The notes beneath the pieces are model-generated. The model saw only the letters and a program-made list of their open reading frames with translations, searched no databases and was not told the DNA's origin. A DNA stretch of 64,000 bases. Source: Snuella sedimenti (GTDB taxonomy: Bacteria; Bacteroidota; Bacteroidia; Flavobacteriales; Flavobacteriaceae). The stretch covers positions 248,001 through 312,000 of the forward strand of contig NZ_JAELVQ010000002.1 in NCBI RefSeq assembly GCF_016428595.1, in the 5' to 3' direction. The translations under genes and the position numbers were made by a program. Below, one piece after another: positions 53,647-61,781 of the stretch; position 1 is the stretch's first letter; the number at the start of each line of letters is the position of its first letter.

Positions 53647-54666
53647 ATGAAAGCGAGTAAAACAACCATTCATGATATAGCTAAGGCACTAGAAATTGAC
53701 AGTTCAACAGTTTCCAGAGCCCTTAATGACAGTCCGCGTGTTACCCAGAAAACAAAGGATAAAATTTTAGCTAAGGCAGAAGAATTGGGTTATCAACGTA
53801 ATGTGCTAGCGTCCAATTTACGTAAAAATGTAACATATACGATTGGGGTAATAGTGCCAAGGATATCACGGCATTTCTTTTCTTCAGCTATTCAAGGTAT
53901 AGAAGAGACCGCATATCAAGCAGGTTATAATGTTATTATATGTCAGTCTCTAGAACAGTTAGAAAGAGAAAAAAAAATAGTAGAAACCTTATTAGCTAAT
54001 AGGGTAGATGGTGTATTAATGTCTATTTCCATGGAAACTTTAGACTATGACCATTTACAGACTTTAAAAGGCAGTAATATTCCATTAGTTTTTTTTGATA
54101 GACATTGTGATATACCCGGAAATAGCAATGTGCTAATAGATGATTTTAAAGGCGGTTTTGATGCAACGCAGCACTTAATCGATAAAGGATGTAAAAATAT
54201 CGTACACTTTTCAGGACCTCAAGCATTAGAGATTTATAAAAAGCGATTTGAAGGATATAAGGCGGCTTTAGAAAATAACGGTATTGTTTTTAGAGATGAT
54301 CTAGTATTCACATCGCGGTTAATGGAACACGATGGTTTTGAGTGTGCAAAGGAGATTATTAGCAATAATATGGATGTTGATGGTATCTTTTCGGCAAACG
54401 ATGTGGCGGCTATAGGTGCAATAAAATGTTTAAAACAACATAGTGTACGGATTCCAGAAGATATTGCCATTGTAGGTTTTAGTAATGAGCCCATTTCCAG
54501 AGTAATAGAACCATCTCTTACAACCATTGATCAGCCTGGGTTTGAAATTGGCAAGTTGGCAGTTAATCTGCTATTGGAGCAGATAAAAGATAGGTCGTTG
54601 ATAACTAAAGGGAAATCGGTTGTCCTAGAATCGAACCTAATTACTCGAAATTCATCCAATAAATAG
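53647..54666 (+). CDS. LacI-family transcriptional regulator
   Basis: A 339-residue regulator. The N-terminal HTH is TIHDIAKALEIDSSTVSRAL with the hinge region LGYQRNVLASNLRKN. The periplasmic-binding-protein-like effector domain covers about 60-335 (TIGVIVPRISRHFFSSAIQG, VPLVFFD-like sections, DGIFSANDVAAIGAIKCLKQ, DIAIVGFSNEPISRVIEPSL). It probably binds a sugar and controls the GH88 gene upstream. The stop lies 3 bases before the stop of the convergent photolyase gene. Confidence 0.92.
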   Translation: MKASKTTIHDIAKALEIDSSTVSRALNDSPRVTQKTKDKILAKAEELGYQRNVLASNLRKNVTYTIGVIVPRISRHFFSSAIQGIEETAYQAGYNVIICQSLEQLEREKKIVETLLANRVDGVLMSISMETLDYDHLQTLKGSNIPLVFFDRHCDIPGNSNVLIDDFKGGFDATQHLIDKGCKNIVHFSGPQALEIYKKRFEGYKAALENNGIVFRDDLVFTSRLMEHDGFECAKEIISNNMDVDGIFSANDVAAIGAIKCLKQHSVRIPEDIAIVGFSNEPISRVIEPSLTTIDQPGFEIGKLAVNLLLEQIKDRSLITKGKSVVLESNLITRNSSNK

Positions 54667-54669
54667 ACG

Positions 54670-55977
54670 TTATCGGTTAATAGCTTTTTTATAAACGCTT
54701 AAACAGCGTTCTCTAGCTGTTTTATGATCGACAATAGGTTTAGGATAGGTGTCTTCTTGAAAGTCTGGCACCCATTGTTTAATGTATTCTAGGTTTTTAT
54801 CAAATTTTTCAATTTGGGTTGTAGGGTTAAAAATTCGGAAGTAAGGTGCAGCATCTACACCGCAACCGGCAACCCATTGCCAATTACCTATATTGCTAGC
54901 CATTTCATAATCGTGGAGTTTTTCCGCAAAATATGCCTCACCCCAGCGCCAATCGATAAGCAAATGTTTGCATAAAAAACTACCAACTAACATGCGTACT
55001 CGATTGTGCATAAACCCTGTTTTGTTCAATTGACGCATACCAGCATCTACTAGAGGATATCCTGTTTTGCCTTCACACCACGCTTTAAATTCATTTTCAT
55101 TGTTTCGCCATACAATACGATCGTACTGAGGCTTGAAACTTTTAGTTTGTGTATGTGGAAAATGCCATAGGATTTGTATAAAAAACTCACGCCATATAAG
55201 TTCTTGCAAAAATGTTTCATTTTTTTCAGTAATAGCGTTACGTATAACTTCTCTAATGCTCACTGTTCCAAAGCGAAGATGAGGACCTAGTTTGGATGTA
55301 GCATCTTTGGCCGGGAAGTTACGTGTGCTTTCATAGCTTTTAATTAGACTGGGAGTTAAGATGTAATCTTTTACTTTTTGTGATGACTTCTTAAACCCAA
55401 TGTCTGCTAAACTTAAATGCTGTGGTCGAGGCTCTAGAATAAAGTTTGAAATGATCGCTTTGGATGCGTAGTGTTTTAACTCTTGTAATTTAAATTTAGC
55501 CTTCCAGCTTTTCATGTAAGGCGTGTAAACTAGGTATGGAGTACCATCGTGCTTAACGATTTCATTTTTTTCATAAATTACATGATCCTTAAAGGTTTTA
55601 AAGGCTATTCCTTTGCTTTTCAGGAAGTCTTTTACTTCTGTATCTCGTTCTTGAGCATAAGGCTCGTAATCATGATTAGTAAAAACAGTAGCTATGCTGT
55701 AAGGCGTAGCAAGCTGTTTAAAAATGTTAATTGGTGTATCATGATACATAGCTATTTTACAGCAACCCGCCTTTTGAAGTTTATAATTGATATTTGTTAA
55801 TGTGTTATAAATAAACGTAACACGCGCATTGGTAGTGGGTAAATGCTCTAATATATTGGGGTCAAAAATAAATATGGGTAGTACTGGATTGTTACTATTT
55901 AAGGCATGGAATAAACCCACATTGTCATCCAGGCGTAAGTCACGACGAAACCAAAATATATTAATAGGGTCTTTCAT
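54670..55977 (-). CDS. phr: Deoxyribodipyrimidine photolyase (class I CPD type)
   Basis: A 435-residue flavoprotein. N-terminal antenna domain: INIFWFRRDLRLDDNVGLFH. C-terminal FAD domain: WREFFIQILWHFPHTQTKSF, GYPLVDAGMRQLNKTGFMHN, RVRMLVGSFLCKHLLIDWRW, and WQWVAGCGVDAAPYFRIFNP with the conserved tryptophans of the electron chain. It uses blue light to split cyclobutane dimers. Convergent with LacI; the gene upstream on its strand is glutathione peroxidase. Confidence 0.93.
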   Translation of the reverse strand: MKDPINIFWFRRDLRLDDNVGLFHALNSNNPVLPIFIFDPNILEHLPTTNARVTFIYNTLTNINYKLQKAGCCKIAMYHDTPINIFKQLATPYSIATVFTNHDYEPYAQERDTEVKDFLKSKGIAFKTFKDHVIYEKNEIVKHDGTPYLVYTPYMKSWKAKFKLQELKHYASKAIISNFILEPRPQHLSLADIGFKKSSQKVKDYILTPSLIKSYESTRNFPAKDATSKLGPHLRFGTVSIREVIRNAITEKNETFLQELIWREFFIQILWHFPHTQTKSFKPQYDRIVWRNNENEFKAWCEGKTGYPLVDAGMRQLNKTGFMHNRVRMLVGSFLCKHLLIDWRWGEAYFAEKLHDYEMASNIGNWQWVAGCGVDAAPYFRIFNPTTQIEKFDKNLEYIKQWVPDFQEDTYPKPIVDHKTARERCLSVYKKAINR

Positions 55978-56081
55978 GGCTATTGAAAAGCATTTATTAC
56001 TGGATATAAAATAGAGAAAGTGTCAAACCGCTCCATTCTAAACTATTGCCATAATCTCACTTTAAAGTGTAGTTTTATGGG

Positions 56082-56633
56082 TTATTTCAAGTGTTTGGTA
56101 ATGTTGTCACTTAAAGGTGTGGTAGCTGAGAAAAAGTAATCTACAAGTTGTCCATCACTACTGATCAAATACTTTTGAAAGTTCCATTTTACTGTAGAAC
56201 TAGATTTTCCATTTTTGGCTTTTTGCGTAAGCCATTGATATAGAGGATGCTGATTTTCGCCCTTTACGTCTATTTTTTCGGTCATTAAAAATGTAACGCC
56301 ATAATTTTGTGAGCAGAAGGTTTGTATTTCTTCAGCAGATCCAGGCTCTTGATTACCAAATTGGTTACAGGGAACTCCAATAATCATTAATTTGTCTTGG
56401 TAAGTATCATAAAGCTTCTGTAATTCTTTATACTGACCGGTAAAACCACATTTAGAGGCTACATTTACAAACAGAATATATTTGCCTTTGAAAGCCGATA
56501 AATCAATTAGGTCCCCTGTTAAAGAATTGATTTTAATCTCGTAAATAGGCTCATTGGGTTCAGGAGACGCCTTTTTGGAAATTGGAGATGTAAATATGGA
56601 TAAAACGATACATGGAAGCAAGAATAAATTCAT
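56082..56633 (-). CDS. Glutathione peroxidase family protein, probably secreted
   Basis: A 183-residue thioredoxin-fold peroxidase. It has a hydrophobic N-terminus (NLFLLPCIVLSIFTSPISKK), so export is likely. The peroxidatic Cys is in NVASKCGFTGQYKELQKLY, and other family blocks are IIGVPCNQFGNQEPGSAEEI and TVKWNFQKYLI with the conserved W and N. The enzyme probably uses thioredoxin-like donors rather than glutathione, as in related bacteria. It precedes the photolyase gene by about 105 bases, a possible oxidative/UV stress pair. Confidence 0.9.
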   Translation of the reverse strand: MNLFLLPCIVLSIFTSPISKKASPEPNEPIYEIKINSLTGDLIDLSAFKGKYILFVNVASKCGFTGQYKELQKLYDTYQDKLMIIGVPCNQFGNQEPGSAEEIQTFCSQNYGVTFLMTEKIDVKGENQHPLYQWLTQKAKNGKSSSTVKWNFQKYLISSDGQLVDYFFSATTPLSDNITKHLK

Positions 56634-56681
56634 AATGTTTTATAATCTAAAATTAAGTTCAGTTTTATTTATACCTCATCA

Positions 56682-56897
56682 CTACGGTCTACCTTTTAGA
56701 CGCTTTTCTATCTTTTGTTTAATAACCGTTAAGCGTTTCATTAAATCCATGATTTCAGGATCTTTATCTTTTTTGTAAATTTTGTTTAAACTTAAAATAA
56801 GCTCTTTAACTTCTCTAGAGGATTCAATACGTTCACTAGTGGTTTTAAATGTATGTTTGCGTTGTTCAAATGCTATTGCTTTGTCAATAATTGTCAT
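56682..56897 (-). CDS. Small helical protein of unknown function, 71 residues
   Basis: A charged, helix-rich protein: IDKAIAFEQRKHTFKTTSER, then SSREVKELILSLNKIYKKDK and EIMDLMKRLTVIKQKIEKRL. No membrane segment or cysteine. A coiled-coil or helical hairpin is likely. It is 48 bases upstream of the glutathione peroxidase gene on the same strand, which suggests one operon with the photolyase. No family recognised, but the composition is that of a real protein. Confidence 0.65.
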   Translation of the reverse strand: MTIIDKAIAFEQRKHTFKTTSERIESSREVKELILSLNKIYKKDKDPEIMDLMKRLTVIKQKIEKRLKGRP

Positions 56898-57153
56898 AAA
56901 TACCTTAAATAAGATTAAAAAATGGCTTATGTAAACACTTTAAAAGTGCTATCAAGCCACAATGTAATAAAATATATAAAAATAGACTGTTTTTTCAAGT
57001 TTGTTTTAAGTAAAAATTAATAGTCTGTTAGTTTTATTAACGTTTCTTTAATAGAAAACCAGGTAATTATGAGTTTGTTAAAATGGTTTTCTTTATTTTT
57101 TGTATCATAGAATGTTATAGCTATTAAAAGAGAGTTTTTAGGAACACGTTTTT

Positions 57154-57810
57154 TTAACAACAATTGTTATCCTTAACCAATTTACAGCTAGATACAGCTG
57201 TAAGCGCTCCTAGTATAGGTGCGCAAATATATAACCAAAGGTATTGAAAATTCCCGGTAAACAGGGCAGGCGCTATAGAGCGAATGGGGTTCATAGAGGC
57301 TTTGGTCATAGGCCCAGCAAACATGGCTTCCAAAAGAATAACACCGCCAACAGCAATTGCAGCCATTGTTCCAATTTCCTTACTACCGGTAGACACATTA
57401 ATAATAACTACCATAAGAAAAAAGGTTAACAGAAATTCTAAAACAGCAGCTTTGTATGGGGGAAAGTCGCTAGCAGGGGTGGTTTCTCCTAAAAACTGGC
57501 TTTCAGGAAATAAAAATGATAAGAATAGACAAGCCGTAATGGCTCCAATTGCTTGCGATAGTACATATTTAGGAACCTGTTGCCATGAAAATTTTTTTGC
57601 AAAAGCAAAGCCAATAGATACAGCAGGGTTAAAATGTGCGCCAGAAATTTCTCCAAAGGCGTAGATCATTGACATAACAATAAGTCCCCAAGTAATAGCA
57701 ACCCCAACATGGGAAATGCTGCCGCTGGTTATTTCATTTATGGTCATAGCGCCACAGCCACAAAATACCATTGCAAATGTACCTATCATTTCGGCGTAAT
57801 ACTTTTTCAC
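57154..57810 (-). CDS. Aquaporin (MIP family channel)
   Basis: A 218-residue six-helix channel. It begins KKYYAEMIGTFAMVFCGCGA. The first NPA box is GAHFNPAVSIGFAFAKKF. The second is KASMNPIRSIAPALFTGNFQ, in which NPI replaces the usual NPA while the R remains. Water or glycerol transport cannot be told apart by eye. Start is GTG at 57810, sharing the duplicated leader with the gene at 1-250. The NPI change could alter selectivity or only reflect family variation. Confidence 0.92.
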   Translation of the reverse strand: MKKYYAEMIGTFAMVFCGCGAMTINEITSGSISHVGVAITWGLIVMSMIYAFGEISGAHFNPAVSIGFAFAKKFSWQQVPKYVLSQAIGAITACLFLSFLFPESQFLGETTPASDFPPYKAAVLEFLLTFFLMVVIINVSTGSKEIGTMAAIAVGGVILLEAMFAGPMTKASMNPIRSIAPALFTGNFQYLWLYICAPILGALTAVSSCKLVKDNNCC

Positions 57811-57855
57811 ACGTTTAAATTTTAGTAATTAATTGATTTTATTGTAATTATAAAA
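57803..57855 (-). repeat. Leader repeat, copy B (matches 243-295)
   Basis: Identical over 53 bases to 243-295, including the GTG start and next five bases of the aquaporin gene. Both copies precede membrane-protein genes on the minus strand. The remainder of the gap up to 58119 shows no other gene or clear element. Confidence 0.85.
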
Positions 57856-58119
57856 ATTGAGAACGTATGCAATCGCTACGCTCTCACATTAAAAATTTAA
57901 GAACCATGTAACTCTGTCTACAGGCAGGCACTCGTTACAATTGTTCCTCCCATGGATTTAATTTTATCGCGTTTTAATTGTTTAATCCTATTCAAAACTT
58001 CACGGTTAATAAACACGGCAAATATACAATCTCTTAATTTAAGCTTTTGTTAACAATTTAGAAATTTAGGAATACGTATTTTTATATCAATTAAAAACAT
58101 TAACTAATTCAGATCCAAG

Positions 58120-58965
58120 ATGAAGAAATTATTATTAAGTGTAATGGCATTTGCTTTAATGTATTCGGTAAATGCTCAAATAGACACACCACCGCCTAGC
58201 CCATCAGCTAAAATAGAGCAAAAAGTAGGACTTACGGATGTTGTTCTGGAATACTCAAGACCTTCTATGCGAGGGCGTACTATTTTTGGGGATTTAGTAC
58301 CGTATGATAAACTTTGGCGTACGGGAGCTAACAAAAATACAATGATTACCTTCAGTGATGAAGTGAAAATTGCAGGAAAGACGCTTAAAGCGGGTTCTTA
58401 TGCCATTTTTACAAAACCAGGAAAAACATCATGGGACGTAATATTTTACAGTGATACCAATAACTGGGGAACACCCCAAGAATGGGACGATTCAAAAGTT
58501 GCGGTAAAGGCAACAGCCCAAATTTATGAGATGCCCATGAAAGTTGAGACGTTTACTATGACATTCGATGACTTAAGTAGCGGTTCAGCTGTTTTAGGTA
58601 TGTTATGGGAAAATGTATATGTAGGAGTACCTTTTGAAGTGCCAACAGATAAAACTGTAACGGCCTCTATAAACAAGGTTATGAATGGCCCTTCTGCTAA
58701 TGATTATTATGCTGCAGCGGTATATTATTCGCGAGAAGGTAAAGACATTAATCAAGCTAAAGAGTGGATAGATAAAGCCATGTCTATGATTGAAAAACCA
58801 GCCTTTTGGCACTTTAGGCAACAATCTCTAATTTATGCAAAAGCTGGAGATAAGAAGGCAGCAATAGCTACAGCTAAAAAATCCCTAGCAGGTGCTGAAG
58901 AAGCTGGTAATGCCGATTATATAAAAATGAACAAAGATTCCCTGAAAGAATGGGGCGCTTTGTAA
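58120..58965 (+). CDS. DUF2911 domain-containing secreted protein
   Basis: A 281-residue protein. A signal peptide covers 1-20 (KKLLLSVMAFALMYSVNAQ). The DUF2911 domain has VVLEYSRPSMRGRTIFGDLV, PYDKLWRTGANKNTMITFSD and KAGSYAIFTKPGKTSWDVIF, then a C-terminal helical part with repeat-like EWIDKAMSMIEKPAFWHFRQ and AKAGDKKAAIATAKKSLAGA, resembling a TPR pair. Likely periplasmic; function not established. It is followed by a terminator. Confidence 0.9.
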   Translation: MKKLLLSVMAFALMYSVNAQIDTPPPSPSAKIEQKVGLTDVVLEYSRPSMRGRTIFGDLVPYDKLWRTGANKNTMITFSDEVKIAGKTLKAGSYAIFTKPGKTSWDVIFYSDTNNWGTPQEWDDSKVAVKATAQIYEMPMKVETFTMTFDDLSSGSAVLGMLWENVYVGVPFEVPTDKTVTASINKVMNGPSANDYYAAAVYYSREGKDINQAKEWIDKAMSMIEKPAFWHFRQQSLIYAKAGDKKAAIATAKKSLAGAEEAGNADYIKMNKDSLKEWGAL

Positions 58966-58988
58966 AGATTCAATAGAAACATTATTTC

Positions 58989-59026
58989 AACCCCCGTTAA
59001 ATTAAATATTTGGCGGGGGTTTTTGT
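58989..59026 (+). terminator. Rho-independent terminator between DUF2911 and the XRE gene
   Basis: AACCCCCG pairs with CGGGGGTT across an AT-rich loop, followed by TTTTGTTT. It serves the DUF2911 gene on the plus strand and could also end the minus-strand XRE gene that stops at 59030. Confidence 0.85.
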
Positions 59027-59029
59027 TTA

Positions 59030-59230
59030 TTAGTCTATGTCTTCCAAGAAAAAAATCTCCTCAACAGGCTTTTTAAAAAGCCTAGCTATTTTGAGGGATA
59101 GCACTGTAGAAGGCACATATTTATTCTTTTCCATAGCGTTAATGGTTTGCCTACTTACGCCTATTTTTTCGGCCAGATCGGCTTGGGTCATATCGTGAAT
59201 AGCACGCTGTACTTTTATATTATTCTTCAT
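59030..59230 (-). CDS. XRE-family helix-turn-helix regulator
   Basis: A 66-residue HTH protein: MKNNIKVQRAIHDMTQADLA with EKIGVSRQTINAMEKNKYVP is a standard HTH_3 domain, and the C-terminus RLFKKPVEEIFFLEDID is common in small XRE regulators. It overlaps the membrane-protein gene by 11 bases (59220-59230), so the two are translationally coupled. This pairing of a small XRE regulator with a small membrane protein is frequent in Firmicutes and Bacteroidota. Confidence 0.88.
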   Translation of the reverse strand: MKNNIKVQRAIHDMTQADLAEKIGVSRQTINAMEKNKYVPSTVLSLKIARLFKKPVEEIFFLEDID

Positions 59231-59645
59231 GGCTTCTTAATTTAAGTTTCAAGAAGTTAAAACGTATAATGAAGAAAATTAACGGTGTAAACATATTATA
59301 TATCATTACGCTAAAAAAATTGCCGTCATAAAAAAATACTATTGCAAATAAAAGTATGGTATAATTAAAAATAATTGCCCATACTAAGGAATCTTTCCGC
59401 AATTTATAAATAAATTCATCTTCAATTTTTTCTTTTGAAAATCCTAGAATAAGACCGCCTAAAATTATTAGTATTGAAATTACTTCATCAAGGAAATTGT
59501 ATCCAAAATCTGTAATAAAATCAAAATCAAAGATTTCTTGATCCGAATCAGTGATTTGAAGTATTATACCAAAGATTATTCCTAGTATAAAAAGTATGCC
59601 CCCATACTTTTTATATTTGTATGGTAATAAAAAATTTGTTTTCAT
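59220..59645 (-). CDS. Four-helix membrane protein paired with XRE regulator, unknown
   Basis: A 141-residue inner-membrane protein. Hydrophobic segments are YGGILFILGIIFGIILQI, EVISILIILGGLILGFSKEK, SLVWAIIFNYTILLFAIVFF and FFSVMIYNMFTPLIFFIIRF. It has no recognised motif. Its last codons overlap the XRE gene, so it belongs to that operon. It may be a sensor or transporter subunit that controls the regulator, which is inference. Confidence 0.65.
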   Translation of the reverse strand: MKTNFLLPYKYKKYGGILFILGIIFGIILQITDSDQEIFDFDFITDFGYNFLDEVISILIILGGLILGFSKEKIEDEFIYKLRKDSLVWAIIFNYTILLFAIVFFYDGNFFSVMIYNMFTPLIFFIIRFNFLKLKLRSHEE

Positions 59646-59904
59646 AAAAGTTCGTTTAAAATTGATAAATCAAATGTAAAATAATTTTTACTTATAGACA
59701 AGTAAAATTTACTTTAAGTAATAAGTATGTTACATTTTAGGTTAGTGGTTAATATTGTCAGAGGTTTTGATGAAAGTAAAGTAAGAGTGCTACTATTAGA
59801 TCAATAATTAATTGAATCTTTTATTGCAGTCTTGAAAAGAGTATAGGCTGCTGGTTTGACTCTATTAAAGTTTAAGATTTATTCTTTGTATGCAATCTAA
59901 TGGA

Positions 59905-61665
59905 TCATAAAACAATATAGCCAAAGTAAGCTAGAATAAAAGTAATTAGTATTTGAATGATTTTGTCTCTGTTGCCTAAGGTTTTAAACGAAGCCAATAG
60001 GGATAAAGCAATGACAATGGCACAGCCTACAAAGTTTAACCATAAAAAAGGCAAGTTTATATAGTTGTATTCATTTAAGAAGAACAGGATAATTACGATA
60101 GCCTGTGTTATTAAGGCACTAACGAATACAGCGTTTGCTCGTACCGATTTAAAGAAAAAAGCAATTAAAAAGATGCCTAAAACATTCCCGTAAAAAATGG
60201 AGCCTATAATATTGACCAATTGAATAAGGTTTTCGGCTAAATTTGCAATACAGGCAACACCAATGGCAATGATACCCCAGCCAAATGTAAACCATTTTGA
60301 GGCACGGACCATTTCTGTTTCCGTTTTTTCACTGGTATTACGCTTGTATAAGTCTATGGTTGTGGTCGATCCTAAGGCATTCAATTCACTGGAGGTACTG
60401 GACATGGCTGCACTTAAAATAACGGCTAACAAAAGACCAATAAGACCACGCGGTAGGTTGTTTAATATAAAATGAATAAAGACATAATCTTTATCATTGC
60501 TTTCAACTTTTATTTGTTGTTTTTCAGCTGCTTTATCTATTAACGATCTCGCTTCATTTCTAATCTTATTTTGAGCTTCATTAGCTGCAGAAATTTGAAC
60601 TTGGGTGTTTGCATCTTTCGAATTAGCAAATGACCTTATGAGGATCTGTTTCGTGTCGAAAAGTTTTTCTTGTTCTAACTCAAGGGCTTTGTAGTCCTCG
60701 GCAAATTCAGAATTTAAAATAAGTTCGGAAGCCGTAGGGTTAAAGTTAACAGGCGCCTTGTTAAATTGATAGAAGACAAATACCATGACCCCAACCAATA
60801 AAATGAAGAATTGCATTGGAACTTTTAGAAGTCCGTTAAAGATTAAACCTAATTGCATTTCTTTGACTGATTTACCCGATAAATAGCGTTGCACCTGACT
60901 TTGGTCTGTACCAAAATAGGAAAGCATTAAAAAGGTGCCGCCAATAATACCACTCCAGAATGTATAGCGATTGTTTAGATCGAACGAGAAATCCAAGATA
61001 TTCATTTTGTCACTGGCTCCAGCAATGTGCAGTGCTTTGTTAAACGTTATATCTTGGGGCAACTTGCTAACAATAATAAAGAAAGCCACGAGCATCCCTA
61101 TAAAAATAACAACCATTTGATGTTTTTGGGTTACGTTTACTGCTCTCGTGCCTCCTGATACTGTATATATAATTACCAATACACCTATAATGATGTTTAG
61201 GGTTAGCAAATCCCACCCTAATACTACCGATAAAATTATTGCAGGGGCAAATATGGTAATTCCAGCAGCCAATCCGCGTTGAATCAAGAATAAAATAGCA
61301 GCCAGAGTCCGTGTTTTTAGATCGAATCGATTTTCTAGGAATTCATAGGCGGTATATACTTTAAGCCGATGGTAAAGAGGAATAAATACCAAACAGATAA
61401 TCACCATGGCAAAAGGGAGTCCAAAATAGAATTGAACAAAGCCCATGCCGTCATTAAAAGCTTGTCCTGGCGTTGACAAAAAAGTAATAGCACTGGCCTG
61501 TGTTGCCATAACGGACAGGCCAATAGTCCACCATTTGGACGTATTGCCTCCTTTTAAATAGTCCTGTACATTTTTACTGCCTCTGGTTTGCCATGTACCA
61601 TAAATAACGATCACTAAAAGCGTTATAGTTAAGACGATCCAATCGATCCAATTCAAATTTTGCAT
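59905..61665 (-). CDS. Sodium:solute symporter (SSS family)
   Basis: A 586-residue membrane protein with about 13-14 helices. SSS features are NVQDYLKGGNTSKWWTIGLS near the start, QASAITFLSTPGQAFNDGMG, YVFIHFILNNLPRGLIGLLL and SAAMSSTSSELNALGSTTTI, which holds the Na+-binding region. A soluble insertion of about 60 residues (around 330-400, LELEQEKLFDTKQILIRSFA) lies between helices. It imports a sugar or other solute with sodium. It follows a 36-residue gene by 3 bases and a PIG-L deacetylase gene upstream, so the substrate may be an N-acetylated sugar. Confidence 0.93.
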   Translation of the reverse strand: MQNLNWIDWIVLTITLLVIVIYGTWQTRGSKNVQDYLKGGNTSKWWTIGLSVMATQASAITFLSTPGQAFNDGMGFVQFYFGLPFAMVIICLVFIPLYHRLKVYTAYEFLENRFDLKTRTLAAILFLIQRGLAAGITIFAPAIILSVVLGWDLLTLNIIIGVLVIIYTVSGGTRAVNVTQKHQMVVIFIGMLVAFFIIVSKLPQDITFNKALHIAGASDKMNILDFSFDLNNRYTFWSGIIGGTFLMLSYFGTDQSQVQRYLSGKSVKEMQLGLIFNGLLKVPMQFFILLVGVMVFVFYQFNKAPVNFNPTASELILNSEFAEDYKALELEQEKLFDTKQILIRSFANSKDANTQVQISAANEAQNKIRNEARSLIDKAAEKQQIKVESNDKDYVFIHFILNNLPRGLIGLLLAVILSAAMSSTSSELNALGSTTTIDLYKRNTSEKTETEMVRASKWFTFGWGIIAIGVACIANLAENLIQLVNIIGSIFYGNVLGIFLIAFFFKSVRANAVFVSALITQAIVIILFFLNEYNYINLPFLWLNFVGCAIVIALSLLASFKTLGNRDKIIQILITFILAYFGYIVL

Positions 61666-61668
61666 GGC

Positions 61669-61779
61669 TTAAAAAGATTTCATGATAAGGTAAAAGATGA
61701 TAAAATAAATGGCGTTGGCTATCAAAACGAAGGAATATAGTTTAAGCCATGTCTTTTTAGGAGGTTGTTTTTCGGTCAT
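61669..61779 (-). CDS. Small membrane protein, 36 residues, linked to the symporter
   Basis: MTEKQPPKKTWLKLYSFVLI then ANAIYFIIFYLIMKSF, with one membrane helix. It starts 3 bases after the PIG-L gene ends and stops 3 bases before the symporter start, so it is in the operon. A short subunit or regulator of the symporter is plausible but not proved. No family named. Confidence 0.65.
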   Translation of the reverse strand: MTEKQPPKKTWLKLYSFVLIANAIYFIIFYLIMKSF

Positions 61780-61781
61780 TT

